Numbered from the stretch's first letter, positions 43,347 to 52,607 are shown. The stretch: 64,000 bases of DNA from G963664115 sp965263045 (GCA_965263045.1 CBDHGK010000037.1:1-64000), one strand, 5' to 3'. The notes: generated by a model from the letters alone, not told the origin. Translations and numbers: made by a program.

Positions 43347-43633
43347 CGTTCGCTTCTATCATCAGCTAATTCAGCGAGAAGGTCTCGGAGTGGTGCAACC
43401 GGTGCCGGTAGAGGAGGCTCCCTAGCGAGCAGCACCGGGGGTGTCAACCAGCCCTTGCGCACCGCATCGGCTAGGCGCACGTCGGCAAGAATCGGGCTTC
43501 TGGTTTCTCGCGGTGGCCCGATTTCCGCGACGACTCGGTCACGGTCTGTCACCAGAACGGTTTCGCCCGATGCCGCCAGCCGCACGTACTCGCTGAGACG
43601 GCTGTTGAGCATTTTGATTCCAACAGATTTCAT
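43343..43633 (-). CDS. Phd/YefM-family antitoxin of VapC
   Basis: The 96-residue protein starts MKSVGIKMLNSRLSEYVRLA and continues GETVLVTDRDRVVAEIGPP, the Phd/YefM fold, with a flexible C-terminal toxin-binding region. It should repress its own promoter through the palindrome at 43639. Confidence 0.9.
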   Translation of the reverse strand: MKSVGIKMLNSRLSEYVRLAASGETVLVTDRDRVVAEIGPPRETRSPILADVRLADAVRKGWLTPPVLLAREPPLPAPVAPLRDLLAELADDRSER

Positions 43634-43638
43634 GCGTT

Positions 43639-43666
43639 ACATGGTAGCTACCAGTAGCTACCATGT
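43639..43666 (-). promoter_or_regulatory. Perfect palindromic operator of the VapC/Phd pair
   Basis: Two 13-bp arms (ACATGGTAGCTAC and its exact complement) separated by CA, 6 bases upstream of ATG 43633. Phd-type antitoxins bind such sites to shut off their operon. Confidence 0.8.
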
Positions 43667-43914
43667 CAACTAAGCCACGTGACCACTCGGGAGAGGCAGA
43701 AGCCACCTGACGGGCCCTGAAAGGCTTTGAGAGTGGGGGGGGGCAAGGGTGTCAACGGCGCTCCTGGGCGACCCTGCAGCCCTTCTCCGGGCTTTTCTTC
43801 TCTTCTCTCGTCCCTCCCCTGTGGTCCGTCCAATCCGCGGTCAAGTTCGGGACAGGCCGCCCCGTCCGGATCGCTCCGGTTTTCACCACATAAAAGGGGC
43901 CGTCGTCGTTTCGT

Positions 43915-44058
43915 TTCACACTGCCGATTCTCGCACCCACCGGGACACTACAGGGGGCCTTTATGATCTGCCACATTCGCACCTGTGGTAAATTTCGTGC
44001 TTGACTCCGTAAAGATATCTCACAGATGTCTTTCAGACATCACATTATTTTAGTACGG
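43915..44058 (+). promoter_or_regulatory. Orphan repA-parA intergenic remnant with operator
   Basis: The stretch resembles 47965-48110, the region between repA3 and its parA: CCGATTCTC, GGGACAC, and the operator GATGTCT-TTC-AGACATC at 44025-44041, then ATTTTAGTACGGACGA. No parA follows; a displaced piece of the 31225 gene starts instead. Confidence 0.6.
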
Positions 44059-44066
44059 ACGACTCG

Positions 44067-44253
44067 CTCATCAACGCCTCGGAGCAGACAGCGGCCGTGA
44101 CGGCGACCGCATTCGATGCCGATGGGGCGAAAATCGCGCCTGGGTTCACGACCCGGATCTCGCCGCAGACCATGGAAGAACTGGACTGGGCGGCGATTCT
44201 CGGAACCGGCAGCCTGCGCCAAGGGTATTTCGCACTGAATGTCGTGCAGGCCA
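44067..44253 (+). repeat. 187-bp copy of the 31225 gene
   Basis: Nearly identical to 32899-33085 (CTCATCAACGCCTCGGAG to GTCGTGCAGGCC). It lies between a parA promoter remnant and a repA fragment, so it was moved by an illegitimate event. Confidence 0.85.
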
Positions 44254-44274
44254 GCACAACACCATCATCCGCGC

Positions 44275-44388
44275 CATAAAGCCCACGGCGGCGTCCGCTT
44301 CGCTGGCCGCTACCAACTGGCCCACCTGATCGAAGATGGTGAAGTGTCGACGCCCGTCAGTGGTCATCGCGGGCTGTTTGTATCCCAT
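44275..44388 (-). pseudogene. RepA N-terminal remnant
   Basis: Codons read MGYKQPAMTTDGRRHFTIF, then VGQLVAASEADAAVGFMARM, matching HHFTRFDQVDQLVGASEAD in RepA2. The rest is lost. It adjoins the RHH partner at 44460. Confidence 0.65.
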
Positions 44389-44459
44389 GATCCTCCCCAT
44401 ACATGAGCTGTATTCCGAATCAGGTCCGCAAACAAGACAACCACAGAGGGATGCCAGTT

Positions 44460-44680
44460 TCAGATTTTGGATCGAGACGCGAGCAACATCTCAAGGGCTT
44501 CAACTCCGAGTTGCTGCAGGGTCTTGTCTTCGTCAAGCGCAATGTGCTTCAGGTGCCGGGACAACGCCGGGTCGATGTGAATCAGCATACCCTTCTTGCC
44601 GACCCGCGAGGCCCGCGTAGCAGAGGCAGGGGTGGAGCGTTTGGCGCGTTCGAGCGCGGTTTCAAGATTGGATCTGGTCA
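44460..44680 (-). CDS. RHH partner of ParA (module fragment at 45 kb)
   Basis: The 73-residue protein starts MTRSNLETALERAKRS and has GMLIHIDPALSRHLKHIAL then KTLQQLGVEALEMLLASR, close to the partner at 27915. Its first codons overlap the end of parA by 19 bases. Confidence 0.8.
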
Positions 44681-45303
44681 TTGCGGTGTAATCCTCCGTT
44701 ATGCACCCAGTGGAATAACGCGTCAAGTTCGGTTCCGGCCTTGCGAGGCCGCGCGAGTTCGAGTGCAGAGAGTCCGTCGGTAAAAGCATGCACGTGGCCG
44801 AGCCTGTGGTGTAGGACTGTGGGCACCATCTTGACCTCGTAGGCGGCGATGGCGGCCCGAGCTTGGACCACAAGAGATCCTTGCACCGGAGCCGCATTCA
44901 GGACCACAGCAGCAGCGGTCCCAGCCTGGCGGGCGATTTCGATACTGGTCCCGATCGCATGCAGGTCGGCGACCGAGGCGCGGCAGGGGATGAGGACCAA
45001 ATCAGAGGCTTGGGCAGCCGTGAGAGCCGCATCGGTGGAGTGTGGGGCGGTGTCGATCAGGACTAGAGAGGCATCAGCATCACGTGCCGCTGCAAGAAGT
45101 GCAGGCAGTTGGGTGGCATTCCCCATGATGACGACAGGGGTGTTGGCGGCGCGGAGACTGGCCCACGCTGAGGCCGAACCTTGAGGGTCGAGGTCCACCA
45201 GCGCAGTGGCGAACCCAGCCCGTTCGCCAGCGACGGCCAAGCCGCACGCGAGTGTTGTCTTCCCTGCACCGCCCTTCCGGCTGATAAGTGCAACCGTGAA
45301 CAT
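44662..45303 (-). CDS. parA: ParA-type partition ATPase
   Basis: The 213-residue protein starts MFTVALISRKGGAGKTTLAC (Walker A), with ALVDLDPQGSASAWASL and LVLIDTAPHSTDA. It is intact. In contrast to the complete modules it runs on the same strand as the repA fragment at 45440, so the locus has been inverted or joined. Confidence 0.92.
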   Translation of the reverse strand: MFTVALISRKGGAGKTTLACGLAVAGERAGFATALVDLDPQGSASAWASLRAANTPVVIMGNATQLPALLAAARDADASLVLIDTAPHSTDAALTAAQASDLVLIPCRASVADLHAIGTSIEIARQAGTAAAVVLNAAPVQGSLVVQARAAIAAYEVKMVPTVLHHRLGHVHAFTDGLSALELARPRKAGTELDALFHWVHNGGLHRNDQIQS

Positions 45304-45439
45304 GGCTACCAAGCCTATCATGTTAGACAGGATAGCCAACCAGACAGGCTACACAGCTATACTAGACGTGTTGATAGACGGGCTAGCCAACAGCCCCCTT
45401 CCGGAACCGATAACAGCGCAGACTCCTCGTCCGAACGGT

Positions 45440-45667
45440 TCTCCGAGCCATTCTCTTTTGTGCGATCATCCCCAGCTTATACGGCCCGTTGCGCCGGACA
45501 TACCGGAGCCGGTTGCCGGGGTTGGTACGGGGCAAGCTGCACAACGTCAGCAGACGCGCCATGAAGCCGAGATCGGCGTCCGCTTCACTGGCCCCAACAA
45601 GCTGGTCCACCTGATCGAAGCGGGTGAAGTGGTGTCTGGCTTGGGGCGTCAACGCATCCTTCGGCAT
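45440..45667 (-). pseudogene. RepA N-terminal remnant
   Basis: The start MPKDALTPQARHHFTRFDQV and later FMARLLTLCSLPRTNPGN and YVRRNGPYKLGMI resemble RepA2. The frame loses similarity at about 45460. It may have supplied replication for the neighbouring parA pair. Confidence 0.75.
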
Positions 45668-45764
45668 GGTTTGTTTCTTCTTATTAGATCTTCATTCCAG
45701 ATCAGGTCCGGCACAGCACCACGGAGATTGGCGATCCTGGAGTGCACCCTTGTATCGCCGATTG

Positions 45765-46094
45765 CTATTCCCCGTACATCTCCGTGATAAGGCATCGGAT
45801 TTGGGCCGATTCCTCGGCAGACAGGCTGTCGATCCGTTTCTTCAGTCGCTGCTTGCTGATGGTGCGGATCTGGTCCACGGCAACTTCAGCATCTTTCCCC
45901 GCGCAGTTTGTCTGTAGCCGTCCACGCCACCGAGGATGGAGGACGGAGGTGAGAGGGCAGGCGATGACCGTGGCCAAAAACCGATTCATCTCATTCCGGC
46001 TGACCACCACGACGGGCCGTACCTTGCGAATCTCTCCGCCTACGGTGGGATTGAGGTCGGCAAGGTAAATAGCATATCGCTTGGGAAAGGTCAC
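45765..46094 (-). CDS. mazF: MazF-type mRNA interferase
   Basis: The 109-residue protein reads MTFPKRYAIYLADLNPTVGG, IRKVRPVVVV and TVIACPLTSVLHPRWRGRL, with AVDQIRTISKQRLKKRI. These are MazF/PemK motifs. It cuts mRNA. The frame is intact and overlaps mazE by ATGA. Confidence 0.93.
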   Translation of the reverse strand: MTFPKRYAIYLADLNPTVGGEIRKVRPVVVVSRNEMNRFLATVIACPLTSVLHPRWRGRLQTNCAGKDAEVAVDQIRTISKQRLKKRIDSLSAEESAQIRCLITEMYGE

Positions 46095-46351
46095 CGGCAG
46101 TCCAGGCCATCGGCGACCGTCACGTCCAGATCGTTCCAGTCTTCATGCTCCGCGGCCATGCATTGATAGGTGTCTTTCCAGGAGAGCTTGTCCCCTTCCT
46201 TGCCGTGCAAAAAGATACCTTCCGCCGTTTCTTCCAGGACAAGGGAGTCACTCCAGCCATACTTTTGAAGCAGGGTTTTCGGCAGGCGGATTCCCCTGGA
46301 ATTGCCGACAGCGATCAACTTGATATCTCTGGCACCAGTTACTTTCCTCAT
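46091..46351 (-). CDS. mazE: MazE-type antitoxin
   Basis: From ATG 46351 the 86 residues include IKLIAVGNSRGIRLPKTLL, the AbrB-type swapped hairpin of MazE, and an acidic C-terminal part (HEDWNDLDVTVAD). It represses the operon with MazF. The frame is open further upstream without support. Confidence 0.9.
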   Translation of the reverse strand: MRKVTGARDIKLIAVGNSRGIRLPKTLLQKYGWSDSLVLEETAEGIFLHGKEGDKLSWKDTYQCMAAEHEDWNDLDVTVADGLDCR

Positions 46352-46495
46352 TGTCACGAGTTCCCTTGAGAATATTGGTGTGCTTACAGTAATTACGTTT
46401 TTGGGAGTTGTCAAGACCTTCCGCCAAGGGTCGAGTCGTCTCGGGGTGAAATTCCCCGGGGCGACTCGACCCCCTTGATCTCCGGATCGGGCCGC

Positions 46496-46722
46496 GTGAA
46501 GCAATCGCAGGAAACCGAAGGTGCGTTTAACCGTCCGTCTTTTCTGCTTTCTGATCGGAACGGTTTTTCAACAGATCCCGCCGCTCCTACTACTTGTTTC
46601 TTATTACTTGTTCTTATTACTTGTAGGGTGGGGTGAAAGCGCGAAGATCCACCGTTTTCAAGTGGGGTGAAAGCGCGTGGAAAACTCACTGAAATCACCG
46701 CAGTCTGTGGAAAGTGCTGAAA
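46496..46722 (+). other. oriV: Replication origin of module R3
   Basis: It shares the leader (GTCCGTCTTTTCTGCTTT, TTTTTCAACAGATCCCGCC) and has TTCTTATTACTTGT twice. Iterons begin GTGGGGTGAAAGCGCG at 46628 and 46662 (34 bp apart); the second joins TGGAAAACTC. TCTGTGGAAA follows at 46704. Confidence 0.72.
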
Positions 46723-46819
46723 AAGCGGCTCTAAGGGTTTCCTGAGTCGTTCCGCAGTTGGCAGGTTAGACAAGGGTGCCCCAGCCCGTGTCCGTCGCTT
46801 CTGGGCGCTCCTGGGCGCG

Positions 46820-47005
46820 TTACCCGGCCTTCGTCGCGGGATGGCCTTTCCAGCGTTTGGAGTGACGGTACCGGAGGCATTTCTGGCACGATGGATGGGC
46901 GTCGTCCACCTGCTCGCGCAGGACGAAGAGCCCGCACAGCGTCCAGGCTGCCCCCTTGGGTGGCTGCGTGGTCGGGTCCTCGATGTGGGTTTTCGGTTTT
47001 GCCAT
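46820..47005 (-). CDS. Replicon-associated small Cys protein
   Basis: The 61-residue product from ATG 47005 reads MAKPKTHIEDPTTQPPKG, TLCGLFVLREQVDDAHPSC and QKCLRYRHSKRWKGHP. Its start lies 6 bases after the repA3 stop, so both are probably co-translated. Cys positions suggest zinc binding. Homologues accompany repA1 and repA4. Confidence 0.7.
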   Translation of the reverse strand: MAKPKTHIEDPTTQPPKGAAWTLCGLFVLREQVDDAHPSCQKCLRYRHSKRWKGHPATKAG

Positions 47006-47010
47006 GGGCA

Positions 47011-47964
47011 CTACTCGGCGAGCCGTATTGGGGGGATCGCCGGCGCAGACGGCAGCAGAATCAATGCGCCGGGCTTTTCGTGCCGGTGGCCGCGCTCGAT
47101 GCGGTATTCCAGGCCCGGCCCGGCCAGCTTAATCTTCTTCAACTCCCGGAGGCAGTCCTTGCGGAAATCCTGGATGGGGCGGTTGTCACTCGCCTTGGCC
47201 GGATCCACACCAAATTGCCGGTAGAGCGTCGGCCATGACAGCCGCTTCGGAGCCTTCAACGAGAACGTCCGATACATGAGCCACATGTACAGGTCGAGGC
47301 CCAAGGGCGATCGCTTCAGCGCCTTCAGGATGTTCATATCCAGCGGCACCGGATGATGGATGATCTCGTTGAAGAATTTCTCGCCCAACTCTATCCTGCT
47401 TTCCCACAACGACCGCTCGTCAGGTCGGCGCTCGGACCACCAGAACTCCCCCTGATCGGCGATCTGTGAGGACATGAATCGTTTTCCGTGCTCGTGTTCG
47501 TGGACCAACTGAACATTACATTGAAACAGCCGCTCCATCTGGGTCCGCAAGCGGATGTGTACTCTGCCGCTGTTGCTGTAGATTCCCAAGGCCCGCATGA
47601 AGTCCGCGAGCGAATCCCCGAGAACGAGCTCGCGGTTTTGGGTACGGACGGCTTCGGTCGAGATCCACGCCAGCATCAAGCGCGGCAAATTTCCGAAGGG
47701 CAACGTCTGATTCGCTCCTGCGAACATAACCAGTGTGAACGGCCCATTTTTGCGGACGTACTTCTCGCGGTCGCCCGGATTCGTTCGCGGCAATGAGCAC
47801 AGCATCAGCAACCGGGTCATGAAACCCCGGTCCGGATCGGCCTCGCGGGCCTCGACGAGGGCGTTGACCAGGCCGAGCATCCGGAAGTGGTGCTGTGCCT
47901 GAGGGTTCGGCGCTGGATCGGGCCGCTCAATCTCAAGCCGCGGTTTGCTGCCGTCTCGTCTCAT
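47011..47964 (-). CDS. repA: RepA-type replication initiator (R3)
   Basis: The 317-residue protein has FMTRLLMLCSLPRTNPGD, LPFGNLPRLMLAWISTEAV, ELVLGDSLADFMRALGIYS, LDMNILKALKRSPLGLDLYM and WPTLYRQFGVDPAKASD. The start MRRDGSKPRLEIERPDPAP matches RepA4. The frame is complete. It is divergent from the IS-split parA4. Confidence 0.92.
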   Translation of the reverse strand: MRRDGSKPRLEIERPDPAPNPQAQHHFRMLGLVNALVEAREADPDRGFMTRLLMLCSLPRTNPGDREKYVRKNGPFTLVMFAGANQTLPFGNLPRLMLAWISTEAVRTQNRELVLGDSLADFMRALGIYSNSGRVHIRLRTQMERLFQCNVQLVHEHEHGKRFMSSQIADQGEFWWSERRPDERSLWESRIELGEKFFNEIIHHPVPLDMNILKALKRSPLGLDLYMWLMYRTFSLKAPKRLSWPTLYRQFGVDPAKASDNRPIQDFRKDCLRELKKIKLAGPGLEYRIERGHRHEKPGALILLPSAPAIPPIRLAE

Positions 47965-48067
47965 GGTGCCGATTCTCTCACGCGCTGGGACACCTCAGGG
48001 GACCGGCATCGCTTGCCGCCCGCATCTGTTGTAAATTCCTCACTTGAATTCGATAAGATGTCTATGC

Positions 48068-48084
48068 GATGTCTTAAAGACATC
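48068..48084 (+). promoter_or_regulatory. Operator GATGTCT/AGACATC before parA of R3
   Basis: A perfect 7-bp inverted repeat with spacer TAA, 27 bases before ATG 48111. The same sequence pair occurs at 44025-44041 and inside the parA 3' end at 50288-50308, so it is likely the partner's binding site. Confidence 0.65.
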
Positions 48085-48110
48085 AGAATATCTTAATACG
48101 GACGATCCCC

Positions 48111-48432
48111 ATGATAATCACCGTTGGAGGTATCAAAGGCAGCTCAGGCAAATCCACTGTTGCCACCAATCTGGTGGTGCTGCGCTCTCTAGAAGGCAGA
48201 GATGTGCTGCTAGTTGACACTGACACCCAAACCACGGCATCCGATTTCAGCTTACAGCGCAACAACAAGACCGATGGCAACGCTGGATTCACTTGCATTA
48301 AGCTCGCTGGTCAGGCCGTGCGTACCGAAACCTTACGCTTAGCGGACAAGTATCAAGACATCATTATCGACACCGGTGGGCGGGACACCACCAGCCAGAG
48401 AGCGGCGCTGGCCGTGAGCGATGTTTTGCTAG
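48111..48432 (+). pseudogene. parA of R3, 5' part (IS-split)
   Basis: Codons read MIITVGGIKGSSGKSTVATN (Walker A with Gly-Ser-Ser-Gly-Lys-Ser), VLLVDTDTQTTASDF and DIIIDTGGRDTTSQRA. An IS1182-type element breaks it after GTTTTGCTAG. Joining 48432 to 49987 restores 223 codons in frame (VLLVPFQPSSFDLW). Confidence 0.85.
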
Positions 48433-49982
48433 GAGCCTGCGCCGTAGGAAGTTAATGAGATAATTGTGTCGCAGTTAGGAGGAGAACGCGATGCCGACGA
48501 CGTTTCGCCCGTACCACCCGGATCAGGGGTTGCTGCTGCCGCCGGATTTACGGGATTGGTTGCCGGAGGGGCACTTGGCGCACCATGTGAGCGATCTGGT
48601 GGACGGAATGGACTTGACGGCGTTTTACGCGCCTTACGAGGGGGACGGTCGTCGCAAGTCGCCGTATGAGCCGCGGATGATGGCGAAGGTGCTGATCTAC
48701 GGGTACGCGACGGGGGTGTTCTCCTCCCGAGGGCTGGCGCGGAAGCTGGAGGAGGACGTGGCATTTCGGGTGTTGGCGGCGGGGAATTTTCCGAGCCATC
48801 GGACGATTTGCGAGTTTCGCCGGCGTCATTTGCCGGATTTCAAGGCGCTGTTTGTGGAGGTGGTCCGTCTGGCGCGTGAGACCGGGGTTGGGAACTTCGG
48901 CAAGTTGTCGATCGACGGGACGAAGGTTCGAGCCAACGCCAGCAAGCGCAAGGCGATGAGTTACGGTCGGATGCAGGAGAAGGAGCGGCGTCTGGAGGGC
49001 GAGATCAAAGCGTTGCTGTCGCGCGCGGGGGAGACCGACGCGGCGGAGGATGCGCGCTTTGGGAAGGCGTTTCGGGGCGACGAGTTGCCCGAGGAGTTGC
49101 GCCGGCGGGAGGACCGACTGGCGGCGATCCGGGCGGCGAAGGCGCGCCTTGAGGCGCGGCAGCGGGAGACGGACGACGGCCGTGGACGCGCAGCCGGTTC
49201 GAAGCGCAACCCGAAGGGCGGGCAGCCCTACAAGCGGGAGTACGGGGAGCCGGACGCGAAGGCGCAGGACAACTTCACGGATCCGGAAAGCCGGATCATG
49301 AAGACCTCGTCGGAGGGATTTCAGCAGTGCTACAACGCGCAGGTGGCGGTGGAGGGAAAGAACCAGTTGATCGTCGCCACCGAGGTGTCGTCGAACGCCA
49401 GCGACCAGGGTCGGCTGGTCCCGCTGGTGGACGAGGTGGAGGCCACCCATGGGGAACGGCCCGAGACGGTGCTGGCGGATGCGGGCTACTGCAACGAAGA
49501 CGACCTTGAGGCGCTGGAGGCGCGCGGGGTGGACGGTTATGTGGCCTTGGGCCGGGAGGGCCGGAGCGCGGTCGCGGTGGACGCGGCCAGGCATCCGGCG
49601 AAGGCCCGCATGGCCGAAAAGCTGGCGACCGCGCCGGGACGGGCGCAGTACGCCCGACGCAAATGGCTGTCGGAGGCGCCCAACGGGTGGATCAAGGAAG
49701 TGCTCGGCTTCCGCCGATTCAGCCTGCGCGGCCTGAACAAGATCCAGGGTGAGTGGAACTTGGTGTGTCTGGCATTGAACGTCAAGCGGATGCAGGGGCT
49801 TCAGGCAGCCTGATGACCGGGATACCGCCCGCAAATCAGGCCGTAAGAGGGTCGATTCAAGCACCTGTGGCGCACCGAGCGGCACCTCGTCGTCCAAAAG
49901 GCCCTTTCCCCGGCCACCGATGCCGATCGATCGCCATCTCGCGTCATTCGCCGAGTCGAAAATCGTCCTACGGCGCAGACTC
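48433..49982. mobile_element. IS1182-type element, 1550 bp
   Basis: Ends are inverted: GAGCCTGCGCCGTAGGA at the left and its near complement TCCTACGGCGCAGACTC at the right. The element is flanked by CTAG on both sides (48429-48432 and 49983-49986), a 4-bp target duplication. Removal of the element and one CTAG restores parA. Confidence 0.9.
48491..49813 (+). CDS. IS1182-family transposase
   Basis: The 440-residue protein has PPDLRDWLPEGHLAHHVSD, the DDE region starting FGKLSIDGTKVRANASK, PESRIMKTSSEGFQQCYNAQ, ETVLADAGYCNEDDL and WNLVCLALNVKRM. The frame is intact with a GGAGGAG site before ATG 48491. Confidence 0.93.
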   Translation: MPTTFRPYHPDQGLLLPPDLRDWLPEGHLAHHVSDLVDGMDLTAFYAPYEGDGRRKSPYEPRMMAKVLIYGYATGVFSSRGLARKLEEDVAFRVLAAGNFPSHRTICEFRRRHLPDFKALFVEVVRLARETGVGNFGKLSIDGTKVRANASKRKAMSYGRMQEKERRLEGEIKALLSRAGETDAAEDARFGKAFRGDELPEELRRREDRLAAIRAAKARLEARQRETDDGRGRAAGSKRNPKGGQPYKREYGEPDAKAQDNFTDPESRIMKTSSEGFQQCYNAQVAVEGKNQLIVATEVSSNASDQGRLVPLVDEVEATHGERPETVLADAGYCNEDDLEALEARGVDGYVALGREGRSAVAVDAARHPAKARMAEKLATAPGRAQYARRKWLSEAPNGWIKEVLGFRRFSLRGLNKIQGEWNLVCLALNVKRMQGLQAA

Positions 49983-49986
49983 CTAG

Positions 49987-50336
49987 TGCCCTTTCAGCCA
50001 TCATCGTTTGACCTGTGGTCGCTCGAACAAACGGAGTTGCTTTACACCGAGATGCAGCCCGCAAATACCAAGCTCAAGGGCTATACGTTCTTGAACAAAG
50101 CCGAGCCTCGCGGCCCAGACAACGAAGAGGCTGCTGAGATGCTGCGCGAGGTTAAAACCATGCAATTTCTCGATAACATCGCCTTGGTCTATCGCAAAGC
50201 GTATCGAACAGCGGCTGGCCGCGGCCTCGCTGTCACCGAGGTAAAGCCTCGGGATGACAAGGCAATCAAAGAATTTATGACTCTATACAGACATCTATTT
50301 GATGTCTGTAAGATATCTGTGGTTGCAGGGGTCTAA
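49987..50336 (+). pseudogene. parA of R3, 3' part
   Basis: Continues VPFQPSSFDLWSLEQTELLY, GYTFLNKAEPRGPDNEEAA and AVTEVKPRDDKAIKEFMTL to TAA 50334. The frame joins exactly to 48432 across the IS1182 insertion. Confidence 0.85.
50288..50308 (+). promoter_or_regulatory. GATGTCT-type palindrome inside the parA 3' end
   Basis: CAGACATC and GATGTCTG separated by TATTT, 30 bases before the RHH start. The AGATATCT motif next to it also accompanies the operator at 44025. A second partner-binding site is plausible. Confidence 0.5.
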
Positions 50337-50338
50337 CA

Positions 50339-50519
50339 ATGACAGTTTCTAGAAAACCCGCACCTGGCTCAACATCTGGACCAGTTGATGTCGATGCACT
50401 CATTCGCAAAGGTGGCAGTGTGCCAGAAGATGAAACAGTTTCATCTTCTGGGCGAAAGACCATGCCCGTTACGCTTCGCGTCCCAAGGGGGCTCCTCAAG
50501 CAGGTTGATGAATTCTTAA
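50339..50519 (+). pseudogene. RHH partner of R3, 5' part (IS-split)
   Basis: Codons read MTVSRKPAPGSTSGPVDVDA, LIRKGGSVPEDETVSS and MPVTLRVPRGLLKQVDEF before IS1634 copy 2. Joining 50519 to 52608 continues LKTRAVPIPRHTWLLEAIHE in frame, giving 88 residues with a C-terminal RHH. Confidence 0.85.
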
Positions 50520-52603
50520 CCCATGTTTACCAAGCCGATTTGCAAAGCATTGATATATTAGGCAGTTACGATGATTCAAAAGCGCAAGTGGCACTACAAA
50601 TGCGCACAGAAGCGGGATATGGGGGAGATCAGGCGATGGTTTTGCGGGTCCCTCCGGGCGCGGGGTGGATGTCCAATGCGTCATAGATGGCGCGCTGAGG
50701 CGGTTCGGCGCGGGTGGCCTTGCGCACGTGCAGGGTGCGGCCGTCGGCGCAACGGAAGGTGGCGGTGACGCGGTGCTGGCCGCCGAGGATCCGGCGCAGG
50801 GTGGACCAACTGGCGTGTTCCCCGCGTGCGGCCAGGCGGCGGCGGATGACCTGGACGAGTTGGTAGGCGATGACGGTGACGAACAGGTGACCCTCGGCGC
50901 GAATGGGCTTGCGGTGATAGATGGGGCGCAGACCGAGTTCGGATTTCAATGAGCGGAAGACGGCCTCCAGATCGGTGAGGGTGATGTAGGTGCGCCAGAG
51001 CGTTTCCTCGTCCCAATCGGTTTCGCTGCTGCGCAGACAATAGACGCCCGGATGGGTGGCCATCGTGCCCGGGACCGAACGCCGGGTCCAGGTCAGCCCG
51101 ACCGCGGTATCGCCGGTGTCGTCGGTGGCGACCTGGACGTCGTAGTGTTGGGCGGCGCCGCGGCTCTGTTGCTTCAACCGCCCGATGCGCTGCCAGACCT
51201 GGGCGAGGCGTTTCTGAGTGCGCGGCCGGGACAGGCCTTCGGAGAGTTGGTCCAGAGCCTGTTCGAAACGCTTCCCAAAGCGCTCGGTCATGGCCTGTTC
51301 CTTCTCGGCCCGTTGCTCGGAATAGCAGTACAAGCGGGCTTCCTGGCCATCCTCGTCCACGGTCTTGTGCAGATGCAGGTCCTCGCCCGAGGCCGTCCGG
51401 ATCGAGACCGCCGCCTCGGGATCGAACTGCCGGTCGCGTTGGCGGCTCACCACCAGGTAGCGGTATCCGGCCTCGCGCAACCAGGCGACGCGCTCCTGAG
51501 TGGCGATGCCCCGATCCATCACCACCAGGGCGTCGCCGGGGGCCTGGAGCGCCTCCAGCATCTGAGGCAGGGTCCGATGCTCGGTCACGTTGCCGGCGAA
51601 GACCTGGGAGCGGCGCACGAAGCCGCTGCCATCGAGCACGAGCCCCAGGGTGAGGAGGGGACAATCCCGGCGCTTGTCCTTGGAATGTCCCCGCTGCGCC
51701 TGGGGTTGCTCCTCGGCCTGACCCTCGAAGTAACTGTTGGTGAGGTCGTAGAGGGTGACCGTGGGCCGCAGATCGAACAGGCTCATCGCCTGCTCGAACA
51801 GGTGGGTTTCAATGGCGTCCCGGTGCGCCATCAGGGCGTCCGAGGCCCGGTACAGTTGCATCGCCCCCATGGTCTCGAAGTCGACCCCCAGCAATTCGCC
51901 CAGGCCGCTGCGTTCCCGCAGCCAGCGGTGCGTCGCCCTTTCCGAGGCGGGCGCGGCCAGACGCCCGATAATCGATCCCGCCGCGGCGGCGCGCAGGGGG
52001 CCGTTGATGCCCAGACGTTGGAACAGTTCCCGCAGCCCCAACCGGTCCATCGCCCACAGGCCGGCCTGCTCCACGCCCACCGAACGCGGGCGCGTCAGTT
52101 CTAGCGAATCCACCTCCACGGTCACGGTCCGCGTCTCGGGGGCGGCGCCGGGGGCGGGGCCGGAGAGATCGGCTTCGCGGGCGATCAACAGGGCCGCGAT
52201 GCGTTGGGCTTCCTGCTCCAGGGCGGCCGAATCGTCCGGGATGAGGGCGTATTGTCCGGCAAGCAGTTCCTCGATCCGGACGCACAACCGGGGCCAGTCC
52301 GCCTGCGGGATGTCGAAGTGCCGTCCCAGGTTGAGCCGGGTGCGCTGGCGGACCTTGGCGCCGATGCGTTCGGAGCGGACGAGGCGGTGGGAGAAGTAGA
52401 TCTGGCCGTTTTCGGTGCGGCGGGTTTGGGTGCGGCGAACGAACATGGGAACACGATACCGGGGGGCGCAAGCGAATTCAACCCCAACATAACGATTATG
52501 GCACTACATTCGTCACCTCAACCAGGAATCAACAACTTACGGGGTTTTCGGCCCAAAATGGCAAAAATCGCACCCGATCAAGCGGCAAATGGGTAAACAT
52601 GGG
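50520..52603. mobile_element. IS1634-type element, copy 2 (2084 bp)
   Basis: Perfect inverted ends CCCATGTTTACC and GGTAAACATGGG. Flanked by TTAA on both sides (50516-50519 and 52604-52607), a 4-bp duplication. It is inserted in the RHH gene in the opposite orientation to copy 1 and is almost identical to it. Confidence 0.93.
50629..52446 (-). CDS. IS1634-family transposase, copy 2
   Basis: 605 residues, starting MFVRRTQTRRTENGQIYF and carrying VTLYDLTNSYFEG, ALVVMDRGIATQE and LEAVFRSLKSELGL. It differs from the copy at 14730 by Ala for Pro in the SGPAPG segment. Both copies look functional. Confidence 0.92.
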   Translation of the reverse strand: MFVRRTQTRRTENGQIYFSHRLVRSERIGAKVRQRTRLNLGRHFDIPQADWPRLCVRIEELLAGQYALIPDDSAALEQEAQRIAALLIAREADLSGPAPGAAPETRTVTVEVDSLELTRPRSVGVEQAGLWAMDRLGLRELFQRLGINGPLRAAAAGSIIGRLAAPASERATHRWLRERSGLGELLGVDFETMGAMQLYRASDALMAHRDAIETHLFEQAMSLFDLRPTVTLYDLTNSYFEGQAEEQPQAQRGHSKDKRRDCPLLTLGLVLDGSGFVRRSQVFAGNVTEHRTLPQMLEALQAPGDALVVMDRGIATQERVAWLREAGYRYLVVSRQRDRQFDPEAAVSIRTASGEDLHLHKTVDEDGQEARLYCYSEQRAEKEQAMTERFGKRFEQALDQLSEGLSRPRTQKRLAQVWQRIGRLKQQSRGAAQHYDVQVATDDTGDTAVGLTWTRRSVPGTMATHPGVYCLRSSETDWDEETLWRTYITLTDLEAVFRSLKSELGLRPIYHRKPIRAEGHLFVTVIAYQLVQVIRRRLAARGEHASWSTLRRILGGQHRVTATFRCADGRTLHVRKATRAEPPQRAIYDALDIHPAPGGTRKTIA

Positions 52604-52607
52604 TTAA

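Noticed and set aside
44141..44400. Fusion protein of the secreted-protein fragment with RepA
   Set aside because: The two pieces are on opposite strands and the frame through them is accidental.
48548..49897. 449-codon frame antisense to the IS1182 transposase
   Set aside because: It lacks any family motif and mirrors the transposase codons; high GC explains the absence of stops.
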